DNA of 64,000 nt from positions 15,385,480 through 15,449,479 of the forward strand of contig CM075183.1 of assembly GCA_037577475.1 (NCBI GenBank). The letters are read 5' to 3'. Below the pieces are notes generated by a model. It searched no databases and had not been told where the DNA came from. It saw nothing but the letters and a program-made list of their open reading frames with translations. Both the position numbers and the translations under genes were made by a program. Position 1 is the first letter of the stretch. Each line of letters begins with the position of its first letter. Source of the DNA: Chaunax sp. Z400 (lineage: Eukaryota > Chordata > Actinopteri > Lophiiformes > Chaunacidae). Shown here piece after piece: positions 24,528-36,010 of the stretch.

Positions 24528-25740
24528 TGGGCTGTTTTTTTTTTATATTTTCAATAATTTATCGCTATTTTTCCATTTCCTCTATCTTGTGTGTGCTTGT
24601 TTTGAGATGTGGTAAACAAGCAGCGCCCAAAAGCCTTTCTGTACATGTGCTATCTTCAGGTTTTATTGTGTCAGGGAACTGTGTGAAAACACCTAGCTAT
24701 TAAAAAACACACAGCCATGACTCACTCTCATGTTGGCCACACTCCTGAAATTAGGTTGTGAATCTTTCATATTTGCCAACTGTACAAAATGTTCCACGTG
24801 TGCTTGGATTTCGGAGGTTCTTCTTCTTTTTTCAGGGGGGGGGGTTGTTGAGGCTCGGGGCCTGCCGGTTCTTGCTGACCCGTCTTTACAGGAGGGTATT
24901 TTATTTCTCTTGGTACGTGTCAGCCTCCTCTAGTTTCCGTGTTCTTACATTTTTTTTTTTGCCCTCTGTCATGGTGGTCCTTGCGTGTTCGCTGGAGCAT
25001 AAAATTCTGTCGTTACAGACAGCAGGTCTCGGGTACAGTACCTGGTGTTTGACAGCCTCTCACACTCTCTCTGCATTTGATGGCGGTGCTTTTGTGCCAG
25101 TCGCTGGTTTTTGGCGTTTCACCACGCATACAGATTGTGGCTGTGTGCCTCTTAGCAGAACTCCCGCATGGAAAGTTGTCAAATGTGGAGTTTTGCAAAG
25201 TGAGTCTTGCAGACTCCTACCATCACCAGGATTGGATATGCCAATTCTATACGTATTTGGAGTATAAGGATTCCTGTGCGTTCATTCTCTCCCCTCCCAC
25301 AGGGACTTTTCTTTCTAACTAGGGTGCCGCAACTCCAGAGCTTACACTGCAGTTCCAGTTGCCTCCCAAAAAAACCCAGCCCTGCTAGTGAGTCACTGGG
25401 TCAGGGGGATTTACTCAAAAGCCTGTCATGCCACAGCTCCCAATTACTCGTCTTTCACCCACCCGACCTCCCGCTCATGAAGCTTTGTTTTACCAGCACC
25501 ATTCCCTGAAACACATCCCAGCTACGCCAAACCTGTCAGCGGAATGGCTTTTCAGGAGCCCACGTTGCCCTTCCTCTCCTCTTCCTCTCTTATTTCCTCA
25601 CTCCCTCTTCGCCTCATTCCCAGGATCCTCCCCTCTTCCTGCACCGCTTCCGTGTCATCCTTCAGTTCTAATGAGAGGCAGGGATCAGCGAGGCAGACCC
25701 CTGGAGTTTGACAGAGCTACCTGTTGTGCTTCCTCATCTT

Positions 25741-25775
25741 CCTCTCTCTCTCTCTCTCCCTCTCTCTTCCTCTCT
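25741..25775. repeat. (TC)n-rich pyrimidine tract
   Basis: A TC-repeat-rich stretch within a longer pyrimidine-rich area (25560-25790). Apparent Ser/Leu/Pro-rich frames here are low-complexity artefacts. Confidence 0.9.
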
Positions 25776-26030
25776 TGCTCCCTAAACACCCGAGCTGTCG
25801 ACTTCTGGCAGTTTGATTCTAAACTGTTCCCCCGTGTCTGGAGTAGCTGCCATGACAGACAATAAAACAAGTGAAATGTAGAGTTTGTAGCGAACAGTGT
25901 GAGGATCAGCTTCCGCTCTGCATAGTCTGTGGAAGGCCAGAATTTTTTTTAAATTATTATTATTATTCATACTGGAAAAGTTTTTTTGTATGTGTGTGTT
26001 GTTGATTTCTATGACAGAATTAGTTAATTG

Positions 26031-26178
26031 TTTTGGGAAATATACATCTTTGCTTTCCTCCCAAGATATAGCTGAGAAGATTTAAATCAGTGTGCACTGA
26101 AGTACAGAGTTGGATCTGGGACAAGTCGAGACAAGTATGACATAAAGACTGAAAGCAAATAAAGGCTACCCTGTCCAA
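26031..26178 (-). repeat. Degenerate teleost repeat, copy 3 (inverted)
   Basis: Blocks ttttgggaaatatacatct, ttgctttcctcccaagatat, agctgagaagattt, gacataaagactgaaagc and ggctaccctgtccaagc form the reverse-complement order of the copies near 9.4-10.1 kb. It is strongly diverged. Confidence 0.55.
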
Positions 26179-29100
26179 GCTTCAGAAGTATTCTTACTGA
26201 CACCACTAAAGTGCTCTTATTTATGTGATTTATCCTCTCTATGCATAAAAATGTTAAATTATCTTTGTCATTTTAAGCGGAGTTGCTCAAAGGATGAAAC
26301 CATCAACAGGGAGTTCTCTTCAACTCCTTCTCCTGTGGATTGTGATATTGCTTTGTTCAAAGCATCCTGCTAAATCCATCACTTGCGGTTTCTGGTACAG
26401 TAATCAGTGAAGCCGCTCCAGGGCTTCCGTCATGTGGAAGTGGACAGTTTGACTTCCTTTGATTGGATCGTAAAAGGGCAACGTGTTGATTGGCTGGTCG
26501 GTGGGAGACATGTAAATAGTCTTGTCAGCTCAGCTGTAAAAATAGGGTCCATATTTGAACTTACAGCTTGTCGTATAGCTTATAATTTGTGCTGCAGACT
26601 TTGTGAAACTTCTCTGTCAAAAACATTCCAAATTCTATGAACGCCACACACAAATGAATTCTGCAAATGCGACAAAATATTATTGCATATTTAAAAACTT
26701 GAATTTGTCAATTACCTGTCAGTGTAAACAGGAAATGTACCACAACTAAAATGCAGCAATTAATTACTTTTTTCTCTTTAGTTTGGAACAAGTGCACCGA
26801 GTTTCAAGTTGTGAAAACAAATTAGCTGCAAACCAAACTTTGGTGTTTATGTAAAAATGGATGTGTTGGATCCTTCCTGTGTGAAATTCAGAAATGCCAC
26901 CGCTACAATAAGAAGTCCTACAGTGGGATGAGATGCAGACAAATATAGGATCCAATTCCCACCTCCGCTGCGCTTCTTCACTCACATTACTTAGATGGAG
27001 AAATCAGTCTGCAAGCTGTGTCACACATATGTCTTGGGGTTTCAAGTCGTTCAGGTTCAGCTAAGAAAAAGAGCTTTTTTTCTCAGAGGTTCAGCTGAAA
27101 ATGTTATTTAATTGGTTTATTAGCCTTATACCAACAGTTACCATGGCATTTAATGATTGACAACAAGAGCTTATGAACTGCCACCAGTGTGCTGCGTTAT
27201 TTCTGTCTGGATATTTCCAGTAGTTATGTAGAGCTACTTCTGGTCAAGCCTGGTTATATTCTTTTATTTAAACCGTGAATCACTGTTTAGTCTTTGGTGT
27301 AGACTATGATAAACACAAGTTTAAGACATGATAAGATGACAAGGGTGATAAAAGTTGTACAACTGAACAGCATCATGTTCTTTTCCTTCTAGTCGGTGAG
27401 GTACCGTCTCACAGAGTTGCTTACTTTCAACTTAAAAGCTTCTAATTTGATCTCAAAATGACAATAAGAGCTGTGGTATTTAATTAGACTTGTGAAATTG
27501 ATTTGTATTCGAAGTAAAATGCCACTCTGTGCTTTATGGTAATGGATTTTATTTAGTCTGTGCATTTCTGTTGCTTTAGTAAATGTGATTAAAATGATTG
27601 CAGGAAAATGGAGTTAAAAAAAAAGAGGAAGAGGAGACGTTGAGAAGGAGAAGGACGAAGACCGACTGCTCAAGCTTTCACTGTTCAGCTCACACAACCG
27701 CAGTCAAGTAGGTCACAGCGATAGGCTTGACTGATTTCTCCTCTGTGGTGTTTTTGTTCAGGCTCGAGCTGAGCCGGTGCCACGGTGGATTCACCTGTTT
27801 GATAAAGCTGATACAAACACAGAGTGAGCTGCATGCTTGATCGTATGTGGAGAGGCCTCTGCGTCATCTTTTTTTTTAGCCAAAACGACAGATTATTTGC
27901 GGACAAAAACATGTAGAAGAACCACCAAATCAGCCAAATCTCTAAACACCATGATGACGTTCATTGAATGCTATGGGACATGTGATGATCTTTAAGCATG
28001 GATGCTTTATTTATAGGGATAAATAATCCGGCTGAGCCATTCTTGTTGCCGTCTTGCACATTTTTCAAAATGTTGAGCACACGAACTTGCATCGTCCTCC
28101 TGATGGCCCCTCTTCCTGCACACGCGTCTGCTTCTAAACGACCGCATTCAGCTCATAATAGACCTCATTAGACTTGTATTAAATAAGCTCTGAACTGGGG
28201 TAACTTAGCCTCGCTGTTAGCTGATTTTTGCCTTTGTGTGTATGTTCCATTAGAGAATTAAGGATTAATTGCCAAATTTCTCCACTTTAAAGCATTGATT
28301 AATTACAGGGAGAATCACTGGTGCATCCAGAAGATTAATGTCGGTAGAATCGCCCCCTTTAGATAGCTATTGATTTTGATTTGCTCAAAAATGCCTGTTT
28401 TCCCCTCCCAGGAGGGCAGAAGCTGCACAAAGCCCGAGCAATGTGCAACCCGGCTCTAAATTGCATTTTGTGAGGCATAGCTTAAAATATGTGCGTGGCA
28501 AATTAAGATTCACTTAATAGAGCAGCAAGTGGTTGTTCCAATCAGGTTACCAATGGCAACAAAAGGTCTAATACTGCATAACATACAAAAAGTCTATTCC
28601 AGTAAGGCACAGAAAGACTATACAGAGTGTTTGTTACCTTTTTTTGATGTCAAGGAAGTCTTCCTGGTTTTTAAATCAAGATACTGTCCACAATATTTCC
28701 ATTTCTGTCTCTCTAGCTTCAGTTTGTCTCCTGCTGCCCACAAATGATGCACAGACTACACTAGCAGAGGCAAAGAAGAAGACGCTTGTCTGTCTGTGGT
28801 TGTCACATTTTCACAGTTCAATCTCAGCTTCAGTCGCACCAAATCAGAATGACTCAAGCATTTCGTCTGCTGGAGACAGAGGCTTCTTTATCATTTGTGT
28901 GCCACTGGAGGTAGTCTTCCAAACACGGGATTACGCCCATTGTGATCTGCCTAAGTGCACCGCATTAGCCATATTCTCATGAAATCACATGAAAGCCACT
29001 TTGAAACGTAGGATGCGTCTGATACGCCTGTGTCAAGGGAACAGACGCCATATCTGGGAGCGCGTCATCTCAGATTCAATTACGGTTCCATTTAAATGAG

Positions 29101-30223
29101 ATAGCTTTGCAGTAAAAATCCCAGATTGTAGCGCTTTGAAATGTAAAGGGAGTTATTCACGAGACCCGTGTGTGATCTGCACAAAAAAAAAGACTTGTAT
29201 CAAACGGATTTGTGATGCCAGCCTCTGTACGGTATTCAGCCATTTTTCAGCGTCGGCACAGGTATTTTTGACTTTGGATGAGAACGCAGGATGGATGTGA
29301 GGACATGCATGAGGCCGTGTCAAAGGAAAATTGCAAATCCACAGAAACTCCAAGTGTAAAATCAGAGTAAAAGCTTGTATTCGGAGGCCTTGGCACTGGG
29401 CTCAACATAACTGGCGGCTTAAATATCTTCTCTCTTTCCTGTCCTCCTTCCAATCTCACCTTTTTCTTATAGCAGTGCTTGAATGAAATTCTTCAATGAC
29501 AACAACAAAAATCCCTTTCTTCGCCTTTTTTCTTTCCAGCCTCCAACTTAAGAGGAAGTTTGAAGTGGATGTCTGCAAGGCCCACCATCCCAAACCTGTT
29601 GAACTCAATCAATGGAGCTAAGATGGACCATTGGTTGCAGGTCACGTAAGCTATGTTGGGGGAATGTTTGTCCCTGTAATTGAACTGTCCCCTGGGTTTA
29701 CGTTAATTGAGCTCCCTGTAATAACACGCAGGCCCATATGATCAATGTTTGCAGCCATGGAAAAGGTGGTTGAGATTATCCTCTCTCCTGGATGTTCCAT
29801 TTTGAGACTGTAATCGAAATGGATTTTTGTCTTCTTCTCTCACATTCTCACACACTCTCAAAGATCTCTGGCTCACCTCAGAGTTCCAAGCAAAGGTGTC
29901 TCAAGTACGAATTACCTACATTTTTGTTGTTGTACCTTAATATGTTCGCTCATCCCCTTGATTTTTCCTATAGCAGCCCAATAGGGTTGATGTTTTGTTT
30001 TAGTGCCGTATCTGGAGAATCTCTGGATCCAATTTTCAAATGTGCCATCAAATTTTGGACAGACTTCAGGTCATTAGGTCAAACTTAATCAAAACACGAG
30101 GCAAATGACATTCCCATCAGCCTCTATGTGACTGATGCTAGCTAATAAGTGTGCTAAACGCTAAACTAAACTGAACCCGCAAAATGTCAGCAAGTTAATT
30201 GGATTACTGGTGTTAGCTTTTAA

Positions 30224-30397
30224 GGCGGCACGGTAGTGAAGCGGTTAGCACTGTCATCTCACTTCCTGTGTGGAGTTTGCATGCTCTCAATGTGTCTGCA
30301 CAGGTTCCCTCCAGGTACTTCGGCTTGCTCATAGTCGAAAACAAAACATGCAGTACAGGTAAATCGCCTGTAGGTGTGAATGGATGTTTGTCTCTCT
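30224..30397 (+). mobile_element. Teleost SINE-like fragment with tRNA-like head
   Basis: The stretch starts ggcggcacggtagtgaagcg and then gttagcactgtcatctcac, the tRNA-derived-looking head (A-box-like) of a very common fish element. It continues with gtgtggagtttgcatgctctc, gtgtctgcacaggttccctcc and gcctgtaggtgtgaatg. The 3' part is missing: sequence stops near 30397, where a different repeat begins. It is the same family as the copies at 24099 and 31641. Confidence 0.75.
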
Positions 30398-30399
30398 AT

Positions 30400-30580
30400 A
30401 GCCACATTTCCACTGCGTAGTACTCTCCTCGACTCCACTTTACTCGCCTTTTTTTGCGTTTCCTTTAGCTAAAAAGTACCTGGCACTACTTTTTTAGTAC
30501 CACCTCCACTGCAATTCCAAGCGAGCCAAGCAGGTACTAAAAGGTCACGTGAAATGTTACAGACCACTGATTGCACAGCA
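30400..30580. repeat. Teleost MITE-like repeat, family not assigned
   Basis: The stretch holds ccacatttccactgcgtagt, aaaaagtacctggcactac, ttttttagtaccacctcc and aattccaagcgagccaagc, then aggtactaaaaggtcacgtg. This resembles a non-autonomous DNA-transposon-like repeat scattered through many fish genomes. It directly abuts the SINE-like fragment ending at 30397. Recognition is from memory. Confidence 0.6.
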
Positions 30581-31640
30581 CAAAACAATCTGAAACACTT
30601 TCAAGTGGTATGAATGTGTCTTTGCCTTAGTTTGAGCTTCCCAGAGGAAAGTTTTGTCTCGCTCTGCAGTCACTATACTTTCTGTTCATAGGTTAAGAAT
30701 TTTTAAGTAATGCTGTGAGCAGAGAGATACATTTATACAGCAAATATTGACAATGTTCATCATGCACGCAACTGCAAATAATCTCCAAAGTCAAACTTAT
30801 TTTGTATTTGTGACAAATAAAATGGAGCTAAACCGAGAGACGATAAATAGAGAGCTTTCACTTGCTTTAAGTTTAACATCAGTTGATCTTTTTACCCACG
30901 ACTTAATGCTGACTGTGAATGAAGGAATCAAGGCAAGGCCTTGCACCGAGGTAATCTAAATGAGACAGCAAGTCCTCTTTGTCCTCCATGGATTTATTCC
31001 CCAATCAAATCACAATAAATCGCTTTGCAATAATGAATGAGATACCTGCTCATTTCATCTTCCTAGTAAGGCTTCTAATTTTTACAAATATTTATTTGGG
31101 TGAAAGCAATTAACTGTAGTGATGCACTAATGTGACACTGCCGAGCTGAATCATACCTCAGACGCTAAAGCAAAATAGGATCCAATATATTTCTCTTTAG
31201 TTTAAGTCTTCTGGGCAGAGAAGCCATTATCTCAGCAAACTGCAGTGGCTGAATAATTAATCATCCCATCACTTGTTTGTTTGACCCGAATGTATAACAT
31301 TTATCCCTCAGTCTTTGCCTTCTAATGAAATCCCTTTTTTAATTTGTGAAAAATGTTGGCTCTTCATGTTCAGTCCTGGCTGACTCTGATTTGACTTATG
31401 CATAATGAATTGCTATATTGTGGCTCCTTCGGAACCCAAGGTCAGGAACTCCTTGAGATGTAACAAAAGCCTTTATTTCAAAATTAATACTGCATAATTC
31501 TCTGTTTCTAGTGAGTCAGTTTTCACCTTTGTCCCCCGATATCCAGAAATGTTGCAGATTGTTAAAGTAAATATTCAGTAATCATGTCGGACCTGATATG
31601 AGGCCATCTGTTTGAAGCTCCACTGTGCTTCAGTTTTTTT
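30581..31640. other. Intergenic, no gene seen
   Basis: Unique AT-rich sequence between two SINE-like copies. No exon or RNA gene recognised. Confidence 0.65.
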
Positions 31641-31879
31641 TATCCGTATAACTGCTTATCCTTTGCAGGATTGCTGGAGCCTATCTCATCTGACATCGGC
31701 CGAGAGGCGGGGTACACCTTGGACAGGCCGCCAGTTCATCACAGGGCCGACACTTAAAGAGACAAACAACCATTCATTCTCACAATCACACCTATGCACA
31801 ATTAAGGGTCACGTATATTGCATGACTTTTGGACTGTGGGAGGAAACTGGAACCCACACAGACACGGGGAGAACGTGCT
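31641..31879 (-). mobile_element. Teleost SINE/L2-like element, inverted copy
   Basis: On the + strand it reads cttatcctttgcaggattgc, tggagcctatctcatctgac, gagaggcggggtacaccttg, gacaggccgccagttcatc and ttggactgtgggaggaaac, then acacggggagaacgtgc. This is the reverse complement of the family seen at 24099 and 30224. An open frame of about 100 codons across it (31612-31932) is repeat-derived, not a gene. Confidence 0.85.
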
Positions 31880-34800
31880 TTCTATTCATTTTTATTAATC
31901 TCATCAGCTGGCTTTACCACAGTAGTTTTTAATTTTGTAGTTTTTGTTTTGTTTTGTTTTGTAGTTTAAAGGTGCTGGCATGCAGGGCCCTGGGGAGCAC
32001 TGGGATGAAGCAGTTGCGGGGCGAGAGCTTGCTGTTGGTTGTTTTGGTTTGTTTTGGTTGTCTTGCACATGCTGTACAAACAATATGCATTTTATATAGT
32101 CCTTTGTTTTGCACATTTTGTTTTCAATTGTGCACTTTATGTAGTCCTATGTTATTATGTAGCAGAAATGGTCCTGGAGAAATGTTGTTTCATCTCACGG
32201 AGTACTTGCACATGGTTGAAATGACAATACCACTGCTAGAATTTACTGCCACTATTCTAGCCCCATAAGCATGAGGTTTAAAAGCACAGATTATAAATGG
32301 ACCTAACCTTGTTGGCAAGGCAGGTGCAAATAAACGGCCCTCTAAAGGATTGTGCTTTATTGAACAGTAATTGATTAAGGAGCTTAAAGGAATGCACTGG
32401 TCTGAAATGAATAAGGTTATGACCAACTTTCCGTCGGTCACAGTTTGACCCGTGTGTCTTCAGTGTTAGCGCACTATGATGGCCTCCATGTCTGTGTCAT
32501 CAATTAAGACACGGTGTGCAAAAGCGTTTCTGTTCTAATGGCATTATAATGAGCAAGCGCTACAGAAAGTGAAATAAATAGGATTACTGGAGACGCAGAG
32601 AATAAACTGATGCTAATCAAAGAGCTTATTTTCCAGTCAGGGTATTTCTTGTATAAAGACTCGTGCCAGAGGCCGAAGGCAGAGCAGATTGACTTTCAAT
32701 CAGACATTCCCTCCTCTTTTCAGACGTCTTGGGTTTAAAAGAGAGCCAAAGATCAAATTGCACTTAAGAGACAAAGTGTGAGCAGTCTAGAGCTTGTTTA
32801 ATGAGGCCCTTTGTTTGTTTCTGGGAACTTCAATTTCTAATCTCCTGGACTCTGTGAAAGCTTGCCAGGGAGTGATGCCACATAAAACCCCTTGATTTCT
32901 TATTTTATCTGCGGACAACCAGATCGATCGTTGTCTCCCCTGCACCTGCTCTCCCCCACTCCCCTCCCCTACGCCCCTAAAAAGATAGCCGCGCACTGTC
33001 CATCCCGCTGTCCAATCAGACTATCTAGACCAGGCTATTTCAAGGGGGGAATCAGGCACTAGGTGGTCAAGTGCTCCTCAGTGTCTCCCAGAGACAAGCG
33101 TGCGTAAAAAAAGCATTTAAATTTCCCAGGATCTTGACACATCTAATTGAGATTTTATGCCCTGTTTTCTCAGAGAATCGAAAGCCCCCTCTGTTCTCCA
33201 CCACAAGGAGTATTTCTCCAAGGATCAAGATGAGAGAAAATGTATTATTTGTTTGTTTTTTTGTTGCTCTAAGGGTTTTATTTTGTTATTATGCTAGAGC
33301 AGCTTTCCAGTAAAAACACTTTTCTTTTGTTGAGTATAGAAAGGGTTGATTTGGTTTGTCTGAAAAGAAATGGAAAAAAAGTGAATTCTGCTTAACTTTC
33401 TGCTACCAGGATAAGTCATTTTGACTGTCTGTAAAAATTGTCATGAGTGGATGGATTTTTATTCAACTCATCACAGATTGACCTCAGCTTCTCTTCATTT
33501 GCTATCAAAATCTTTGACTTAAATAGTGATGAGGCATCTTTCAGGCTTCTGGCCATTCTTGATCATGTGATCTAAGAGCATCTATTCCACAGCTAACCCT
33601 TCACCAGACTGGAGATGCTGCTGCAAACACCAGATTTACTGAGACGTAAAAATGTCTTTGTTTCTTTTATCCCCCCGAAAGTCATAGGGCCATGTAAAAC
33701 AATTAAATACACAAAATAATTGAATTGCAATAAAGCCCATTTGCCCCATATCACACATTCCATATTAATTTGTCAAGCTTTATTATGGGCCGCTATGCCA
33801 TACAGTCTTTTTTTGTCTTGATGGTCCCCGTCCTCTTGCAATGACATCACCCAGTGTTCCATTACACAGCCCTATAACAGTCCCACTGGGAGCTCTAGCT
33901 TCCCAGCAGGGCCCATATTAGATGGTCCACAATCAATGACATCATGCATAATCATCAGCCTCTAATACCACCGGGACATATACAAATAATGGTTGTGATC
34001 TCAGTCCGCACTCTTTCCTCCCCGGTTTAAAGCAGGTGACGCAACAGCGAGACGAGTCTCAAGACCAAAAACATGAACTGGTGTCGTTCTACTTTGGATT
34101 TTTTGTTCTATTTCATGCTTCAAATAAACATGATCAAAATCTTGTCCTGAGCTACTTTAATTGAAACACTAAAGATGCTCCATTATGACTTTAAAAGCTC
34201 AAATCTGTCAAGATCAGGAGGAAACTTTCAAACATTTTATATCAGGTTTTTGTAACATGTGCCTTGTGCTGTTGTATGTTGGGCTCAGCATTATTGCAAA
34301 TGCTAGTTTAGTAACCATTGAGTCATGAGAGAAATGGATTTGGAGTTTAAACCATACTAGTTTGAAGGTTATCCTATTTTTAGCAGTATTAAAGTGTTTT
34401 GAGAGGACGGCTAAGGACACTCCACAGAATGTCTAAATTCTTTCTGAATGTTTCCTCAGATGTTCCTTGTTTTTGTCATAATTCTTAAGTTCTCATTTGA
34501 TTCATATGTATTCTATTTGTCTTTGTTGATTACTCTACTTTCATATAACTTCCCTCTTACTTTCAGGCTTGTCGTCCATTAATTAATTTATCGACTAATA
34601 TATTATTTAATGGCTTGGCAGGCTCTTGAGCTACACTGATGTCTTCCTGGACTATCTGTCCATTTGTACATTTGCGTTACTATTTGTGTGGCTGTAATTT
34701 ATTTCGATTGTGCTCTTTGACAGAGATGGGATTTGTAATTTAATTTACATATAACATCAAAAGCTGCGACCCCCGTATCAAACTGTTTAGCTCGATACAA

Positions 34801-35919
34801 GTTTAGTTGCAACATCAAAGTAGAGACTGTGCTTTAGCATCGTCAACAGTTACTGTATGCAGCAGAATCTGAAGCTCATTTAGGTTCAGAATTCACATTT
34901 TACACACCAATGACTTTGCAAAATGAGGATTAGATCTTATTAAATGAAATGCGCTAACACCAGGAGTGCAACATGTGAGTTCTTCAAATTGGCCCTTTCA
35001 TTTCAATATAAATGAACAGAGCTGTACCCACAAAAAGGTTGTTACACTAAGAAATAATTGAGCGCTGAAGAGAGCCCCTGTCTCTGGACTTTGGGCTTAG
35101 AGAGGATAAAGGCACATTCAAAGAGATATTTTACAGCAGTGCTGCTTATTACCACCTTTTGCAGCCTTTCAGGAAGCTCATGTCGACAAATTTTTGCCCA
35201 GTCCCAGCAGGGAGCATTAATAATCACCTCCATGAACAGTGAAACCATTGCCACACATGAGGCTCCAGCACAGGGAACGTTAATGTCTCAAAGGAACCAC
35301 TATTGACATCTCAGTCCCTTCGCTAGGATCTATTGGAGAGGGAACGTCCGCATCTGATGAAATGCTGGCCTGTCAGCCTCGCAGGTTTCCAGTAAGTGTG
35401 CAGGGAGGGTGCGGAGGTCAAGAGCGCTCACCCTTGACATTTAATAGCAAGAGGTGGGCCCCACTGGATCAGTCATACAGATTATCAATGAGCGGTGAGG
35501 AGATGAGATGAGAGGATCCAAATGGAGAGGGAATTCAGGTGGGAATATTTTACGACTTGTACCAGGCCAGCACCGTGGTGCTTCACCTGTAAAGGAAAGC
35601 ATACATTTTCTGATCATTATTTTTATTTGCCCCCATGATCTCATTTGATGACGGTGTTTTTCTTTTTAGTTGATTAAGAATTAAAGTACAACACTTTATA
35701 AATACACCACAACAAGCTATGGTCCTCCTCAAACATTTTGGTACAATAAAGGAATAGGATTAAAGATCTTAACATGCAGAATTTAACATTATTTAGTGTT
35801 TTTGTGTGTTTTCTTAAAAAAGAAAATCGTAATTTGTCAAGTAACTATAGCTGCAAGATGAATAAAATGAAGTTAACACATGCTTCTGAAATTAGTACAA
35901 GTATAATATAGCATACAGG
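31880..35919. other. Intergenic, no gene seen
   Basis: The segments 32540-32790 and 33720-33990 are evenly mixed, non-repetitive and motif-rich, as conserved noncoding elements often are; this is impression, not proof. No coding exon recognised. Confidence 0.6.
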
Positions 35920-36010
35920 TAAAGTACAAGTACTGAAAATTGTACTTAAATACAGTACTTGAGTACTTGTCTTTTCGTTCTGTGTCTTATTTAAGCCATT
36001 ACTCCACCCC
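35920..36010. repeat. Teleost repeat end rich in AGTAC motifs
   Basis: It contains ggtaaagtacaagtactga, aattgtacttaaatacagta and cttgagtacttgtc, and ends ccattactccacccc. This is the terminal part of a repeat common in teleosts. The 200 bp to its left may be the more diverged body of the same element. Confidence 0.55.

Larger units (their letters stand above)
24185..30223. other. Intergenic, no gene seen
   Basis: It holds the 24504 palindrome, the inverted repeat copy at 26031, a pyrimidine-rich block (25560-25790) and a purine-rich block (27616-27665). The segments 28240-28350 and 29020-29120 resemble conserved noncoding DNA (clustered attaat/ttaat motifs) by eye only. Long open frames at 24758-25267 and 25428-25865 are low-complexity and unassigned. 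Confidence 0.6.

Noticed and set aside
24758..25865. 169- and 145-codon + strand frames
   Set aside because: Low-complexity Phe/Ser/Pro-rich translations from T-rich and TC-rich DNA; no known family and no codon bias.
30224..30300. Possible tRNA gene (A-box-like head)
   Set aside because: No cloverleaf or intact B box. It matches the tRNA-like head of a fish SINE-type repeat.
31612..31932. 106-codon + strand frame
   Set aside because: It overlaps an inverted SINE/L2-like repeat, so the translation is repeat-derived.
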